A DNA stretch of 64,000 bases, from assembly GCF_009856625.1 (NCBI RefSeq), contig NZ_CP047241.1, forward strand, positions 2,914,001 to 2,978,000, read 5' to 3'. Source of the stretch: Aquitalea denitrificans (GTDB lineage Bacteria; Pseudomonadota; Gammaproteobacteria; Burkholderiales; Chromobacteriaceae). Made by a program: the position numbers and the translations under genes. This document shows, piece by piece, positions 1 through 8,690 of the stretch. Under the pieces are notes generated by a model that saw nothing but the letters and a program-made list of their open reading frames with translations, was not told where the DNA came from and did not search any database. Numbering within the stretch: position 1 is the stretch's first letter; each line of letters opens with the position of its first letter.

Positions 1-1085
1 TCGATACCGCCGTCAGCCGGCTGCAACCCTTGTTCAATGCCAGCATCGTGCTGTTTACCCCCAACAGCAATGAAGAACTGCGCGCCGAAAACGACAACCC
101 TGTCCAGGCCGATGCGGGTGTGGCGCAATGGGTGTATGACAAGCAGCAAGCCGCCGGCCTTGGCACCCAGACCCTGCCCGCCAACCCCATGCTGTATCTG
201 CCGCTAAAGGCCCCGATGCGCAACCGTGGCGTGCTGGCGATATTGCCGGAGCAACTGGATCAGGTTTTTCTGCCGGAGCAGCAACGGCTGCTGGAAACCT
301 GTGCCGCGCAGATCGCCCTGGCACTGGAACGGGTGCACTACGTTGAAGTCGCACAGGATGCCATCGTGGCCATGGAATCGGAACGGCTGCGCAACAGCGT
401 GCTGTCCGTCATCTCCCACGACCTGCGCACCCCACTGACTACGCTGGTGGGCCTGTCCAGCATTCTGGCCACCGGTCAGGTCGATGCCGCCAGGCAGGCC
501 GACATCGCCCAGTCCATCCAGGAAGAATCACTGCGCATGAACCATCTGGTGACCAATCTGCTGGATATGGCCAGACTGCAATCCGGGGTAAAGCTGAACC
601 GCGAGTGGCAGTTGCTGGACGATGTGGTCGGCAGCGCGGTACGTGCCTGCCAGCGCACGCTGCAAGGACATGCGCTGCAGCTGCTGCTGGCCAATGATCT
701 GCCAGTACTGGAGTACGATGCCGTGCTGATTGAACGGGTGCTGGTGAACCTGCTGGAAAACGCCGCCAAATATACCCCGCCCGATAGCCAGATCACGCTC
801 AAGGCCGATACTGAGGGCGCTACAATACGTGTTTGCGTACAGGACAACGGCCCCGGACTGCCTGGTGGGCAGGAGCAGAAGCTGTTTGACAAGTTCACCC
901 GCGGCAGCAGTGAATCCACCACACCGGGTGTAGGTTTGGGACTTGCCATCTGCCGCAGCATTGTCGAAGCCCATGGTGGCCGCATAGAAGCCAGCAATCG
1001 CCAGCCCCACGGAGCACAATTCTGTTTCACCCTGCCGGTCAGCCCCATGCCGGCCCTGCCTGGCGAAGAGGATATCAAACCATGA
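1..1085 (+). CDS. kdpD: Sensor histidine kinase KdpD, C-terminal part (cut by left edge)
   Basis: Open reading frame without an in-frame stop back to the left edge, so only the C-terminal third of a protein that is usually about 900 residues is present. The visible part holds a GAF-like region, then a HisKA dimerisation domain with the H-box SVISHDLRTPL, then an HATPase domain with N-box (LVNLLENAAKYTP), DNGPGLP and GVGLGLAI glycine boxes. KdpD senses low potassium or turgor at the inner membrane and phosphorylates KdpE. The stop codon overlaps the kdpE start (ATGA), as is usual for translationally coupled kdpDE. The kdpFABC pump genes would be expected just left of the window. Confidence 0.93.
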   Translation, partial: DTAVSRLQPLFNASIVLFTPNSNEELRAENDNPVQADAGVAQWVYDKQQAAGLGTQTLPANPMLYLPLKAPMRNRGVLAILPEQLDQVFLPEQQRLLETCAAQIALALERVHYVEVAQDAIVAMESERLRNSVLSVISHDLRTPLTTLVGLSSILATGQVDAARQADIAQSIQEESLRMNHLVTNLLDMARLQSGVKLNREWQLLDDVVGSAVRACQRTLQGHALQLLLANDLPVLEYDAVLIERVLVNLLENAAKYTPPDSQITLKADTEGATIRVCVQDNGPGLPGGQEQKLFDKFTRGSSESTTPGVGLGLAICRSIVEAHGGRIEASNRQPHGAQFCFTLPVSPMPALPGEEDIKP

Positions 1086-1777
1086 GTGAAACCCCCGTCA
1101 ATCTGGTGGTCATTGAAGATGAAAAGCCGATCCGCCGCTTTCTGGCCTCAGCGCTGGATGGTGACAACTGGGTAATCCACGAAGCCGAAACCGGAAAACA
1201 GGGCCTGATCGAAGTGGCCACCCGCAAACCGGACATGGTGATCCTGGACCTGGGCCTGCCCGACATGAACGGCATCGATGTTATCCGCCAACTGCGCGAA
1301 TGGACCGATCTGCCCATCCTGGTGCTGTCTGCCCGCACCCAGGAAGCCGAAAAAGTGCTGGCACTGGATGCCGGTGCCGATGACTACCTCACCAAACCCT
1401 TTGGGGTGGCCGAATGCATGGCGCGCATCCGCGTGCTGCTGCGCCGGCGCGGCAATGGCAGCGCTGCCCCGGTCCAGACTTTTGCCTTTGGTGATATCAG
1501 GGTCGACCTGGTGGCCCGTAGCGTCAGCAAGGGCGGTGTCACCATACACCTCACCCCCATCGAATACCGACTACTGACCACACTGATCCGCAATGCAGGC
1601 AAGGTCATCACGCACAGAGAATTGCTGCTGGCGGTATGGGGACCATCTTTCTCCGAGCATAACCAGTACCTGCGCGTTTACATGGGCCATCTGCGGCAAA
1701 AGCTGGAAGACAAGCCGGCCATGCCGCAGCACATCCTGACCGAAACCGGCGTGGGCTACCGCTTGCTGGAAAGCTGA
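1082..1777 (+). CDS. kdpE: Response regulator KdpE (OmpR family)
   Basis: 231 residues, the normal length for OmpR-type regulators. The receiver domain shows the acidic pair E12/D13, phosphoacceptor D56 within VILDLGLP, and K105 in DDYLTKPFG. The C-terminal half is a winged-helix DNA-binding domain (LTPIEYRLLTTL...GVGYRLLES). It starts inside the kdpD stop (ATGA), so the pair is co-translated. The expected role is activation of the kdpFABC potassium-uptake operon. Assignment to KdpE rather than another OmpR paralogue rests on the family match and on the upstream KdpD. Confidence 0.93.
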   Translation: MSETPVNLVVIEDEKPIRRFLASALDGDNWVIHEAETGKQGLIEVATRKPDMVILDLGLPDMNGIDVIRQLREWTDLPILVLSARTQEAEKVLALDAGADDYLTKPFGVAECMARIRVLLRRRGNGSAAPVQTFAFGDIRVDLVARSVSKGGVTIHLTPIEYRLLTTLIRNAGKVITHRELLLAVWGPSFSEHNQYLRVYMGHLRQKLEDKPAMPQHILTETGVGYRLLES

Positions 1778-2095
1778 ACCGGCTGGCACATCAGCCACTT
1801 GACGGAGCACGGCAGCCACCCTGGCACGCCGCTGCCCAACACCTGTGCAGCCAGGCTTTACGCCACAAAACGCATTTTACCGCGGCCCTACTCTCCCACC
1901 CAGAATAACCCGGAAATTTCCAGGCAAATGGATAGTCCATTTCCTGGCTACTGAATCAGAAATCGGCTATTTCTGGCCGCCTTCCCTCATTTGTAGACTG
2001 CTCTCCCAGCAACATCGCCTGGCGCTGCATGGAATGCCAGGCCGGTACTTCACGCCTGGCCGTACCGCAGCGCGTGTATTCATACGGGAGAGACC
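1778..2095. other. Intergenic region with two adjacent inverted repeats
   Basis: 318 bases without a convincing gene; the open frame across it lacks coding character. It contains a 10-bp palindrome at 1912-1921, a near-perfect hairpin at 1920-1947 (arms about 12 bp with one unpaired base, loop TAG) and a second perfect 7-bp hairpin at 1957-1975 (CAGAAAT/ATTTCTG). These may end the kdp transcript or lie in the leader of the following operon. The ribosome-binding sequence GGGAGAGA sits at 2086-2093, just before the TTG start of the next gene. Confidence 0.5.
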
Positions 2096-3037
2096 TTGAA
2101 ACGCTTCGCCATTGCCGGCATCCAGATGTCGGTTTCCGCCTTTGAAGAAAACATCACGCGCATGGGGCATTACGTCGCCCATGTCAAACACCGTTTCCCC
2201 TGGGTCGACATGGTGTTGTTTTCCGAACTGGCCCCGTATGGCCCCAGCCCGCTGAAAGCGGAAGCCATGCCGGGTGATGCAGAACAGCGGCTGTGCCAGA
2301 TCGCCGCCCAGCACGGCATCTGGCTGATCCCCGGCTCCCTGTTCGAACTGCGTGACGGCCAGGTTTTCAACACCAGCCCGGTGATCAATCCGCACGGCGA
2401 GGTCATCGCCCGCTTCAGCAAGCTGTTTCCCTTCCTGCCCTACGAAAAAGGCATCAGCGCCGGCGACCAGTTCGTGGTGTTTGATGTGCCCGATGCCGGT
2501 CGCATCGGCATCTCCATCTGCTACGACATGTGGTTCCCGGAAACCACGCGCACGCTGGCAGCGATGGGAGCGGAAGTCATCCTGCACCCCACCATGACCG
2601 ACACCATAGACCGCGAAGTGGAACTGGCAATCGCCCGCGCCTCCGCCGTCACCAACCAGGTGTATTTCCTCGACATCAACGGGGTGGGCGACGGTGGTGT
2701 CGGCCGCTCCATCGTGGTGGACCCGGCAGGCTATGTACTGCATCAGGCGGGCAATGGCCCGGAAATCATTCCGGTGGAAATCGACTTTGACAAAGTGCGA
2801 CGCGAACGCGAACGCGGCCTGCGCGGCCTGGGCCAGCCGCTCAAGAGCTTCCGTGACCGGCGCTGCGACTTTGCGGTGTATCAGCGCGACAGCGGCGTGG
2901 ACAGCTATCTGTACCAGTTGGGGCCGCTGGCCAAACCACAAGACCACCATCAGGGCGAACTATCCGGCCCCGGCGGCCCGATGGCGGAAATCAAGGCGGA
3001 CAGCGAAGCACTGACCGCCAGCCAAGGCCAGTCATGA
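2096..3037 (+). CDS. Carbon-nitrogen hydrolase (nitrilase/amidase superfamily)
   Basis: 313 residues, typical length. The Glu-Lys-Cys triad is visible: E44 in LFSELAPYG, K109 in RFSKLFPF and C142 in ISICYDMWFPE. Members hydrolyse or transfer carboxamide, nitrile or N-carbamoyl groups through a cysteine thioester; the substrate cannot be read from sequence. The start is TTG at 2096, placed 7-8 nt after GGGAGAGA; no better in-frame ATG is near. It is the first gene of a compact three-gene operon with an ATP-grasp protein and a C45-family Ntn protein, which suggests a shared small amide or amino-acid-derived product (inference). Confidence 0.88.
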   Translation: MKRFAIAGIQMSVSAFEENITRMGHYVAHVKHRFPWVDMVLFSELAPYGPSPLKAEAMPGDAEQRLCQIAAQHGIWLIPGSLFELRDGQVFNTSPVINPHGEVIARFSKLFPFLPYEKGISAGDQFVVFDVPDAGRIGISICYDMWFPETTRTLAAMGAEVILHPTMTDTIDREVELAIARASAVTNQVYFLDINGVGDGGVGRSIVVDPAGYVLHQAGNGPEIIPVEIDFDKVRRERERGLRGLGQPLKSFRDRRCDFAVYQRDSGVDSYLYQLGPLAKPQDHHQGELSGPGGPMAEIKADSEALTASQGQS

Positions 3038-3159
3038 TCAGCAGCCTGGCAGCAGGCTGGCTGCGCTATTGCCGGCAATGGCTGCATAGCTGGCGGCAAG
3101 CCAGCACCCAGCTGCAAACATCCACCACCCTTCCGCCAGCCGCTCAGGGAGAGCATTCC

Positions 3160-4614
3160 ATGCAAAAAGTCAGCAATATTTCCGATCTGCGCCTGCTGTT
3201 TCACCGCAACGAGAGGCCGATCTACTTCATCAGCGCCACCAACTTCAACCTGCTGGGTATAGACCAGTGGGTCAACCGCTTCAAATACATCAACTACATC
3301 GACTGCTTCGATGGCCGCCACCCCAATGTCTTCGTGCCGCCGCAACTGCCGCACGAAGAATTCCAGTCCATCGAAGACATCAATAACTACCTGCTGCAGC
3401 ACAAGGACGTGGTGGATTATGTCGAGCGCGCCGGAGGTCGTCCGGTGGCGGTTTTCCTGATGTTCGATGCCGAAACCGAACGCCTGTGCCAGGAACTGGG
3501 CATCGAAGTATGGTTTCCCAGCGCCAGCTTGCGCGAACGCTGCGACAACAAGATGGAAACCGTGCGCATCGGCAACAAGGCGGGTGTACCTTCCGTCCCC
3601 AATGCCCTGAGCAAGGTGGACAGCTATGCCCATCTGCGCCAGATTGCCGACGCCCATGGCCTGGGCGAACAGCTGGTGGTGCAGACTGCCTTTGGCGACT
3701 CCGGCCATACCACCTTCTTTATTTCCAGCGAGACGGATTTCGACCGCCATGCCGAGGAAATCATCCAGGATCCGGAAGTCAAGATCATGAAGCGCATCAA
3801 CTGCCGTGGTGCCACGCTGGAAGCCTGTGCCACCCGCAGCGGCACCCTGGTCGGCCCCTTGCTCACCGAGGTGGTGGGCGAGGCGGAACTGACGCCCTAC
3901 CGCGGCGGCTGGTGCGGCAATGAAATCTTCCCCGGCGCATTTAGCGAAGAGGTGCGCGCCAAGGCACGCGACATGGCTTACCGCTTCGGCAACCAGTTGA
4001 TGGCCGAAGGCTATCGCGGCTATTTCGATCTGGACTTCCTCATCGACAAGGACAGCGACGAAGTCTATCTGGGCGAACTGAACCCGCGCATCTGCGGTGC
4101 CAGCCCAATGACCAACCACGCCGCCTTCGCCTATGCCGATGTGCCGCTCTTCCTGTTCCACCTGCTGGAATTCTCCGGCATCGAGTTTGAACTGGATGTA
4201 GAAGAACTGAACGCCCGCTGGGCCAATCCGGCCTTTATCGACAGTTGGAGCCAACTGGTGCTCAAGCACACCGCCAACAATGTCGACATCATCACCCATG
4301 CCCCGGCCACCGGTATCTACCGCATGGCAGACGACGGTTCGGTGTCCTACCACCGCTTCGACTACAAGCGCCAGGATATCGAATCAGAAAACGAGGCCTT
4401 TTTCCTGCGCATCAGCGGGCCGGGTGACTACCGTTATGAAGGGGCGGACCTGGGCATCCTGATTACCCGCGGCCGTTCGATGAGCGACGATTTTGCGCTC
4501 AATGCCCGCGCACGCAACTGGATCAGCGGCATCAAAAAATACTATGCGGCCAAACCCATCATGGCGGTACACGATGAAAGCCTGCCCGCCCCTGGTGCCT
4601 TCAAGATCCTGTAA
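3160..4614 (+). CDS. ATP-grasp / biotin-carboxylase-like ligase of unknown substrate
   Basis: 484 residues from the ATG at 3160, which is preceded by AGGGAGAG. The frame also stays open from an ATG at 3034 that overlaps the upstream stop (ATGA), but the extra 42 residues look non-conserved. The C-terminal half has ATP-grasp hallmarks: a Gly/Ser-rich loop (QTAFGDSGHTTFF, about 175-187), DLDFL (290-294) and the metal-binding ELNPRICGAS (306-315). Such enzymes activate a carboxylate as acyl phosphate and join it to an amine or thiol. No biotin-carrier domain or partner is nearby, so it is probably a stand-alone ligase. Lies between an amidase and a C45 protein. Confidence 0.85.
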   Translation: MQKVSNISDLRLLFHRNERPIYFISATNFNLLGIDQWVNRFKYINYIDCFDGRHPNVFVPPQLPHEEFQSIEDINNYLLQHKDVVDYVERAGGRPVAVFLMFDAETERLCQELGIEVWFPSASLRERCDNKMETVRIGNKAGVPSVPNALSKVDSYAHLRQIADAHGLGEQLVVQTAFGDSGHTTFFISSETDFDRHAEEIIQDPEVKIMKRINCRGATLEACATRSGTLVGPLLTEVVGEAELTPYRGGWCGNEIFPGAFSEEVRAKARDMAYRFGNQLMAEGYRGYFDLDFLIDKDSDEVYLGELNPRICGASPMTNHAAFAYADVPLFLFHLLEFSGIEFELDVEELNARWANPAFIDSWSQLVLKHTANNVDIITHAPATGIYRMADDGSVSYHRFDYKRQDIESENEAFFLRISGPGDYRYEGADLGILITRGRSMSDDFALNARARNWISGIKKYYAAKPIMAVHDESLPAPGAFKIL

Positions 4615-4676
4615 TCCCCGCTATCAACCTGGCAGTCGCCTGCAGCACGGCGGTGGCCTCAGCCCCAGTGAGACAC

Positions 4677-5669
4677 ATGCGCTGTACATTTGAAGCGATA
4701 CGAGAAGATACGCCAGGAGCACGCTGGCAAGCGCTGTTTCAATTACGCTGGCCAGCCTATCAACAGTGGTTCCTGCGCGATGGCTACCGGGCACGGCCCT
4801 CTTACCTGGCAGGACGGCGTGCACTACGCCAGCACATGCCGGAGCTGGCTGAACTGTATCAACAACTTTGCGAACTGGCTGGCGGTGGCGATCTGGAAGC
4901 CCGCTTCCTGTCGCAATGGTGCCCGCCCTCGTATATCACCGGCTGTTCGCAGGCCATCTGGCTGGACCCGACCGGGCAGGAAGGCCCAGTGCTGGCACGC
5001 AATTACGACTACGCCCCCGGCCTGCTGGAAGGCAGCTGGCTGTCCACGCGCTGGCTGGGACGCCAGGTGCTGGTGATGAGCGATTGCCTGTGGGGAGCGC
5101 TGGATGGCATCAACGAAGACGGCCTTGCCGTTTCCCTGTCGTTTGGCGGGCGCACGGCAGTGGGCGAAGGCTTCGGCATTCCGCTGGTGCTGCGCTACCT
5201 GCTGGAGGCGGCCAGCAATACTGCTGAAGCCATTGCCATCCTGCAGCGCCTGCCGGTACACATGACCTACAACATCAGCCTGCTGGACAAACACAGTCAC
5301 TGGGCCACCGTATTTGTCGCACCGGACCGGCCAGCCGAAGTGGTGCATCGCCCGGCGGTGGCCAACCATCAGCATGGGGTGGAATGGCAGGCCCATGCCA
5401 GGGCCACCCTCTCGGAAGAACGCGAATGGATGCTAAACCAGGGGGTGCGCAAGGCAGAGCATGCGGACGATGTAGTGCGCACCTTATTGCGGCCACCACT
5501 GTTCCAGACTGCCTATGGCCGTGGCTATGGCACGCTGTACACGGCGGCCTATCGTCCACACACCCTGATGGCGGAACTGCTATGGCCGGACATGCGCTGG
5601 CCGCAATACTGCCTGGATGTGCAGGAAGGCGTGCTGAACATACGCTTTGATGCCAATCATGCCAGCTAG
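4677..5669 (+). CDS. C45-family autoproteolytic acyltransferase/hydrolase (isopenicillin-N acyltransferase-like)
   Basis: About 330 residues from ATG 4677; a GTG at 4653 would add eight. The family signature is present: ITGCSQAIW with the probable N-terminal nucleophile Cys at about residue 90, followed by LARNYDY (108-112). In characterised C45 enzymes this Gly-Cys bond is self-cleaved and the freed Cys is the catalytic nucleophile for amide hydrolysis or acyl transfer. No signal peptide is evident. It is the third gene of the amidase/ATP-grasp operon, 62 nt after the ligase stop. Substrate unknown. The start is uncertain because the Shine-Dalgarno is weak. Confidence 0.8.
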   Translation: MRCTFEAIREDTPGARWQALFQLRWPAYQQWFLRDGYRARPSYLAGRRALRQHMPELAELYQQLCELAGGGDLEARFLSQWCPPSYITGCSQAIWLDPTGQEGPVLARNYDYAPGLLEGSWLSTRWLGRQVLVMSDCLWGALDGINEDGLAVSLSFGGRTAVGEGFGIPLVLRYLLEAASNTAEAIAILQRLPVHMTYNISLLDKHSHWATVFVAPDRPAEVVHRPAVANHQHGVEWQAHARATLSEEREWMLNQGVRKAEHADDVVRTLLRPPLFQTAYGRGYGTLYTAAYRPHTLMAELLWPDMRWPQYCLDVQEGVLNIRFDANHAS

Positions 5670-5869
5670 GCTGCAAGCGAAGTGCCAAGAATGATAAGCG
5701 AACCGCAGCCATACATGACAGCCGGCAGGCAAAAGGCGTAAGGACAGGCCCGGCCCGCTCATGTCATCAAGATATAAAATCAGAGCAATAAATGACAAAA
5801 AAACTTTTCGTCATAAATCGGTAATAATTTTTACGCAAAGCGTGTGGCAGACTATGGCAGGTTTTTAAA

Positions 5870-5898
5870 ACAATTTAGTACAGTTGCTTTACTATAAT
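5870..5898 (+). promoter_or_regulatory. Possible sigma-70 promoter
   Basis: A perfect TATAAT (5893-5898) lies 40 nt upstream of the next start codon in an AT-rich stretch. The -35 position (5870-5875, ACAATT) is a poor match, so only the -10 element is convincing. Confidence 0.35.
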
Positions 5899-5937
5899 TT
5901 CCATGGTTAGGGCGCTGTACACGCAAGGGATGCCCGC

Positions 5938-6342
5938 ATGAATGCCGCCAAGAAAATCCGTCGATTCATTGAAGAAAACCAGGATCCAGAACAAGTCCGG
6001 GTACTCAAGGATCTGGCTGCAGCACTGGAAATGGGGCGTCCGTTTGACCTTGGCAGTCTGTACCAGATTGATATGCGCTATTTTGAAGTTGCGCTCGACC
6101 TGCTGAAAGACTGGCGCTTCGACCACCATATTGCAGCCCGCAGCAAGCTGCTGGAACAGTTGCTTACCGAAATAGCCCCCGATCTGCGCGTGGATGCCAG
6201 CGCCGAAACCACCGCTAGCGAACAGGTGGAAGCGGTCAGCACACCAGCAGATAGCAACACGGCAGAAGTACCGGAAGCGGCTGAAAACAGCAAACCGGCA
6301 GCCAGCCGGCGCAGCAGCAAGGCCAGCGCCAAGCAAGCCTGA
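5938..6342 (+). CDS. Hypothetical protein with low-complexity tail
   Basis: 134 residues, not recognised. The first 80 residues look folded and helical (MNAAKKIRRFIEENQDPEQ... DMRYFEVALDLLKDW). Residues from about 85 on are rich in Ala, Ser, Glu and Thr and end in a basic Ser/Lys/Ala stretch that resembles a disordered, possibly nucleic-acid-contacting tail. No signal peptide or membrane segment. A single-gene unit with its own TATAAT box, convergent with endA 10 nt downstream. Composition and codon use suggest a real gene. Confidence 0.7.
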   Translation: MNAAKKIRRFIEENQDPEQVRVLKDLAAALEMGRPFDLGSLYQIDMRYFEVALDLLKDWRFDHHIAARSKLLEQLLTEIAPDLRVDASAETTASEQVEAVSTPADSNTAEVPEAAENSKPAASRRSSKASAKQA

Positions 6343-6352
6343 CCTTGCCGTC

Positions 6353-7204
6353 TTACTGACAGACTTCAGCCAGCTTCTCCGGCTGGCTGACCAGATAATT
6401 CCCCTCACCCTGCAAGCTGATTACCCGGCCATTGCGGCGGGTTTCCCAGCCATCTACCGGATATTGACGGGCCCAGGCGCACATCAGCTGCCGGTCCTGC
6501 CGGCTCATGTTCAGCCCGTAGCGCTGGTGCATGTAAAGCGTGATGCGTGCAGCGCGGCCACGTACCTCTGCACGCGGCTGTACCCGCTTGCCAGCAAAAT
6601 CCACCACCGTGCCACACTGGCCGTAGATCCGGGCCGGCTGTTGTGCCCAGGCACCATAGGAAAGATTGCTGCGGTCCGCATTCACTTCGCCCACTGCAGG
6701 CACCAGATTGTTCAGATCCCCCTCCGCCTGACGGAACACTGCATCGCTACTGGTGCAGTTCTTGCGGCCGCCATGCTGCCAGCACTGGCGCTGGTGACCA
6801 AGTACCCAGGCCGGTACAACATGCTCCCATTCTATGCGCTTGGCCCGCTCCGGATTCTTGCGCGGCACATAGCCACAAGATAGCCAGTCCACCGCCTTGC
6901 CCTGATAAGCACAGCCACAGTAGAAATCCTCCTGCATGCCGGCAAACACTCTGGGCAAAACACGCTTGGCACCATTGAAATCACGATGCCCTACTGCCTT
7001 GTCACCACCGACCAGTGCAGACAGCGCGACCTTGTCACTCTGGCCCTCTCTCGCTGTAGCATGACCAGCATCACCCCCCAGTTGTCGTACCACCGTCTCG
7101 CCCAACTGAGCCAGCATCTTGACCTCACGCGGCAGCCTGACACCACCATCCTTGTCGCAACCCGCCATGGCCAGCAGCAACAAGGCACATACCATCTTTC
7201 TCAT
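6353..7204 (-). CDS. endA: Endonuclease I family nuclease (EndA/NucM-like), predicted lipoprotein
   Basis: 283 residues. An N-terminal hydrophobic segment ends in LAMAGC, a lipobox-like site with Cys16. Conserved endonuclease I motifs are RIEWEHVVPAW (His128 is the likely catalytic base), DLNNLVPA (163-170) and NADRSN (175-180). Several Cys residues (CGC, C110, C141, C150) suggest disulfides, as expected for a periplasmic or secreted DNase. Members cleave double-stranded DNA non-specifically using Mg2+. A very strong Shine-Dalgarno is separated from the ATG by a hairpin (see separate entry). Possible roles are nutrient DNA use or barrier to uptake. Confidence 0.9.
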   Translation of the reverse strand: MRKMVCALLLLAMAGCDKDGGVRLPREVKMLAQLGETVVRQLGGDAGHATAREGQSDKVALSALVGGDKAVGHRDFNGAKRVLPRVFAGMQEDFYCGCAYQGKAVDWLSCGYVPRKNPERAKRIEWEHVVPAWVLGHQRQCWQHGGRKNCTSSDAVFRQAEGDLNNLVPAVGEVNADRSNLSYGAWAQQPARIYGQCGTVVDFAGKRVQPRAEVRGRAARITLYMHQRYGLNMSRQDRQLMCAWARQYPVDGWETRRNGRVISLQGEGNYLVSQPEKLAEVCQ

Positions 7205-7215
7205 TTCTGTCTTGC

Positions 7216-7247
7216 GGCAAGACCAGATGCAGGTCTTGCCACCTCCT
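7216..7247 (-). promoter_or_regulatory. Shine-Dalgarno plus intervening hairpin in endA leader
   Basis: On the minus strand a perfect AGGAGGT (7241-7247) abuts a perfect 9-bp hairpin (7216-7224 pairs with 7232-7240, loop of 7), followed by 11 nt and the endA ATG at 7204. Linear spacing is about 36 nt, too long for initiation. If the hairpin folds, the effective spacing is about 11 nt. No ATG, GTG or TTG lies in frame between the two, so the hairpin may bridge the ribosome-binding site (inference). Confidence 0.6.
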
Positions 7248-7392
7248 GTACTTTAGGGAGGGGCACTATAACCGCAGTATCGGCATTTTCAAACCATGCA
7301 GAGCTGCAGCCAGTCCGCAGCAAAAGCGCCAGCTGCGTTACAATCCGGCCACGGCAATGTCGCCAGCATTCTTACAGCAGATCAGGTTCAGC

Positions 7393-8412
7393 ATGTCGAG
7401 AAAACCCCGCCTGCGCGCCGGCTCCGGAATTACCATGCACGATGTCGGCCAGGCCGCAGGTGTCAGCGCCATTACGGTATCCCGCGCACTCAATACGCCG
7501 GACAGAGTCTCCCCGGCCCTGCGGGACAAAATCATGCAGGTGGTGGAACAACTGGGCTATGTGCCTAACCGCTCGGCCCGCCAGCTGGCATCGGCCCGCT
7601 CCCGCACCGTGCTGGTGCTGATTCCGTCGCTGAGCAATACCGTGTTCATTGATGCGCTGGCCGGCATCGAGGCGGTGCTGCAGGCAGCCGGCTACCAGAT
7701 GCTGATTGGCAACACCCATTACAGCAGCGACGAAGAACTGGCCTTGCTGCGCGCCTATCTGCAGCACAGTCCGGATGGCCTGCTGGTGACCGGGCTGACT
7801 CAGCATGAAGCCTTCCGCCAGATTGTGGAGCGTCAGTCCCTGCCGGCGGTGTACATGATGGATTTGAGCGAGGATGGCCGGCCCTGCGTGGGGTTTTCGC
7901 AGGAAGCGGCCGGCACCTGCATGACGCAGCACCTGCTGGCGCGCGGCAAGTGCCGCATCGCCTTCATGGGAGCCCAACTGGACGAGCGGGTGATGAAGCG
8001 GCTGGCCGGCTACCGGCTGGCCTTGCAGCAGGCCGGCTGCCATGATCCGGCACTGGAATGGCTGAACCCGGCACCATCCAGCATGCAAATGGGTGCCGAC
8101 ATGCTGGATGCCCTGCTGGCCGCTCACCCCGATTGCGATGCCGTGTTCTGCTGCAATGACGACCTGGCCATCGGTGCCATCGCCCGTTGCCAGCAGCGCG
8201 GCATTGCCCTGCCGGCGCAACTGGCCATTGGCGGCTTCAACGACCTGCAAGCCGCCGCCTGGACAACCCCGCCACTCAGCAGCATTGCCACCCCGCGTTT
8301 CGAAATCGGCCAGGCAGCTGCGCGCATGTTGCTGCAACAGATAGAAGGCCAGCCACTTAGCCATGGCCGGCTTGATCTGGGCTTTCAGCTTCAGCAGCGC
8401 AGTAGTACCTGA
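7393..8412 (+). CDS. gntR: LacI-family transcriptional regulator, GntR (gluconate repressor) type
   Basis: 339 residues from ATG 7393; an earlier GTG-type start at 7357 would add 12 residues and lacks support. The N-terminal LacI helix-turn-helix reads TMHDVGQAAGVSAITVSRALNTPDRVS with hinge YVPNRSARQLAS, followed by a periplasmic-binding-protein-like effector domain (about 65-335). Members bind gluconate or a related sugar acid and release the operator. It sits directly upstream of gluconokinase and a transporter, and two identical palindromes typical of LacI-family operators precede gntK. It probably represses that pair. Confidence 0.9.
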   Translation: MSRKPRLRAGSGITMHDVGQAAGVSAITVSRALNTPDRVSPALRDKIMQVVEQLGYVPNRSARQLASARSRTVLVLIPSLSNTVFIDALAGIEAVLQAAGYQMLIGNTHYSSDEELALLRAYLQHSPDGLLVTGLTQHEAFRQIVERQSLPAVYMMDLSEDGRPCVGFSQEAAGTCMTQHLLARGKCRIAFMGAQLDERVMKRLAGYRLALQQAGCHDPALEWLNPAPSSMQMGADMLDALLAAHPDCDAVFCCNDDLAIGAIARCQQRGIALPAQLAIGGFNDLQAAAWTTPPLSSIATPRFEIGQAAARMLLQQIEGQPLSHGRLDLGFQLQQRSST

Positions 8413-8622
8413 GCGCCAGCATCATGCCGCGAATACCACAACCGGCCTTACCGCAGCGGCCTGCCCACCTTCTGAAAAAATACTCAAGCCATTGATCTGT
8501 AATCATTAAAATCAGCAACACCTTTCACGACTGCGCCAAGCTGCACCGCTCTGCGCTTTCCTGCCGTATTCCCGCTGTCGTTTGCTGCCTTGCAGCAACA
8601 AAACCCTTTGCTCAACCATATC

Positions 8623-8636
8623 TGTTAGCGCTAACA
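8623..8636 (+). promoter_or_regulatory. Perfect palindromic operator O1 for the GntR-type repressor
   Basis: TGTTAGCGCTAACA, a 14-bp perfect palindrome with central CG as in LacI-family operators and close to the gluconate-repressor consensus. An identical copy lies 54 bp downstream. Confidence 0.8.
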
Positions 8637-8676
8637 TCCGCACACTTGCCATGAGGCAGTTTTATTTATCCCTTTC

Positions 8677-8690
8677 TGTTAGCGCTAACA
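8677..8690 (+). promoter_or_regulatory. Perfect palindromic operator O2 overlapping the gntK start
   Basis: Second identical copy of TGTTAGCGCTAACA. Its last base is the A of the gntK ATG (8690). Centre-to-centre distance to O1 is 54 bp, about five helical turns, compatible with cooperative binding on the same DNA face. Confidence 0.8.

Noticed and set aside
1831..1846. Possible sigma-54 promoter TGGCACG...TGC
   Set aside because: The -24 and -12 elements are one base too close for sigma-54.
2950..4353. 467-residue minus-strand open frame
   Set aside because: Antisense shadow of the ATP-grasp gene, which has the ELNPR motif.
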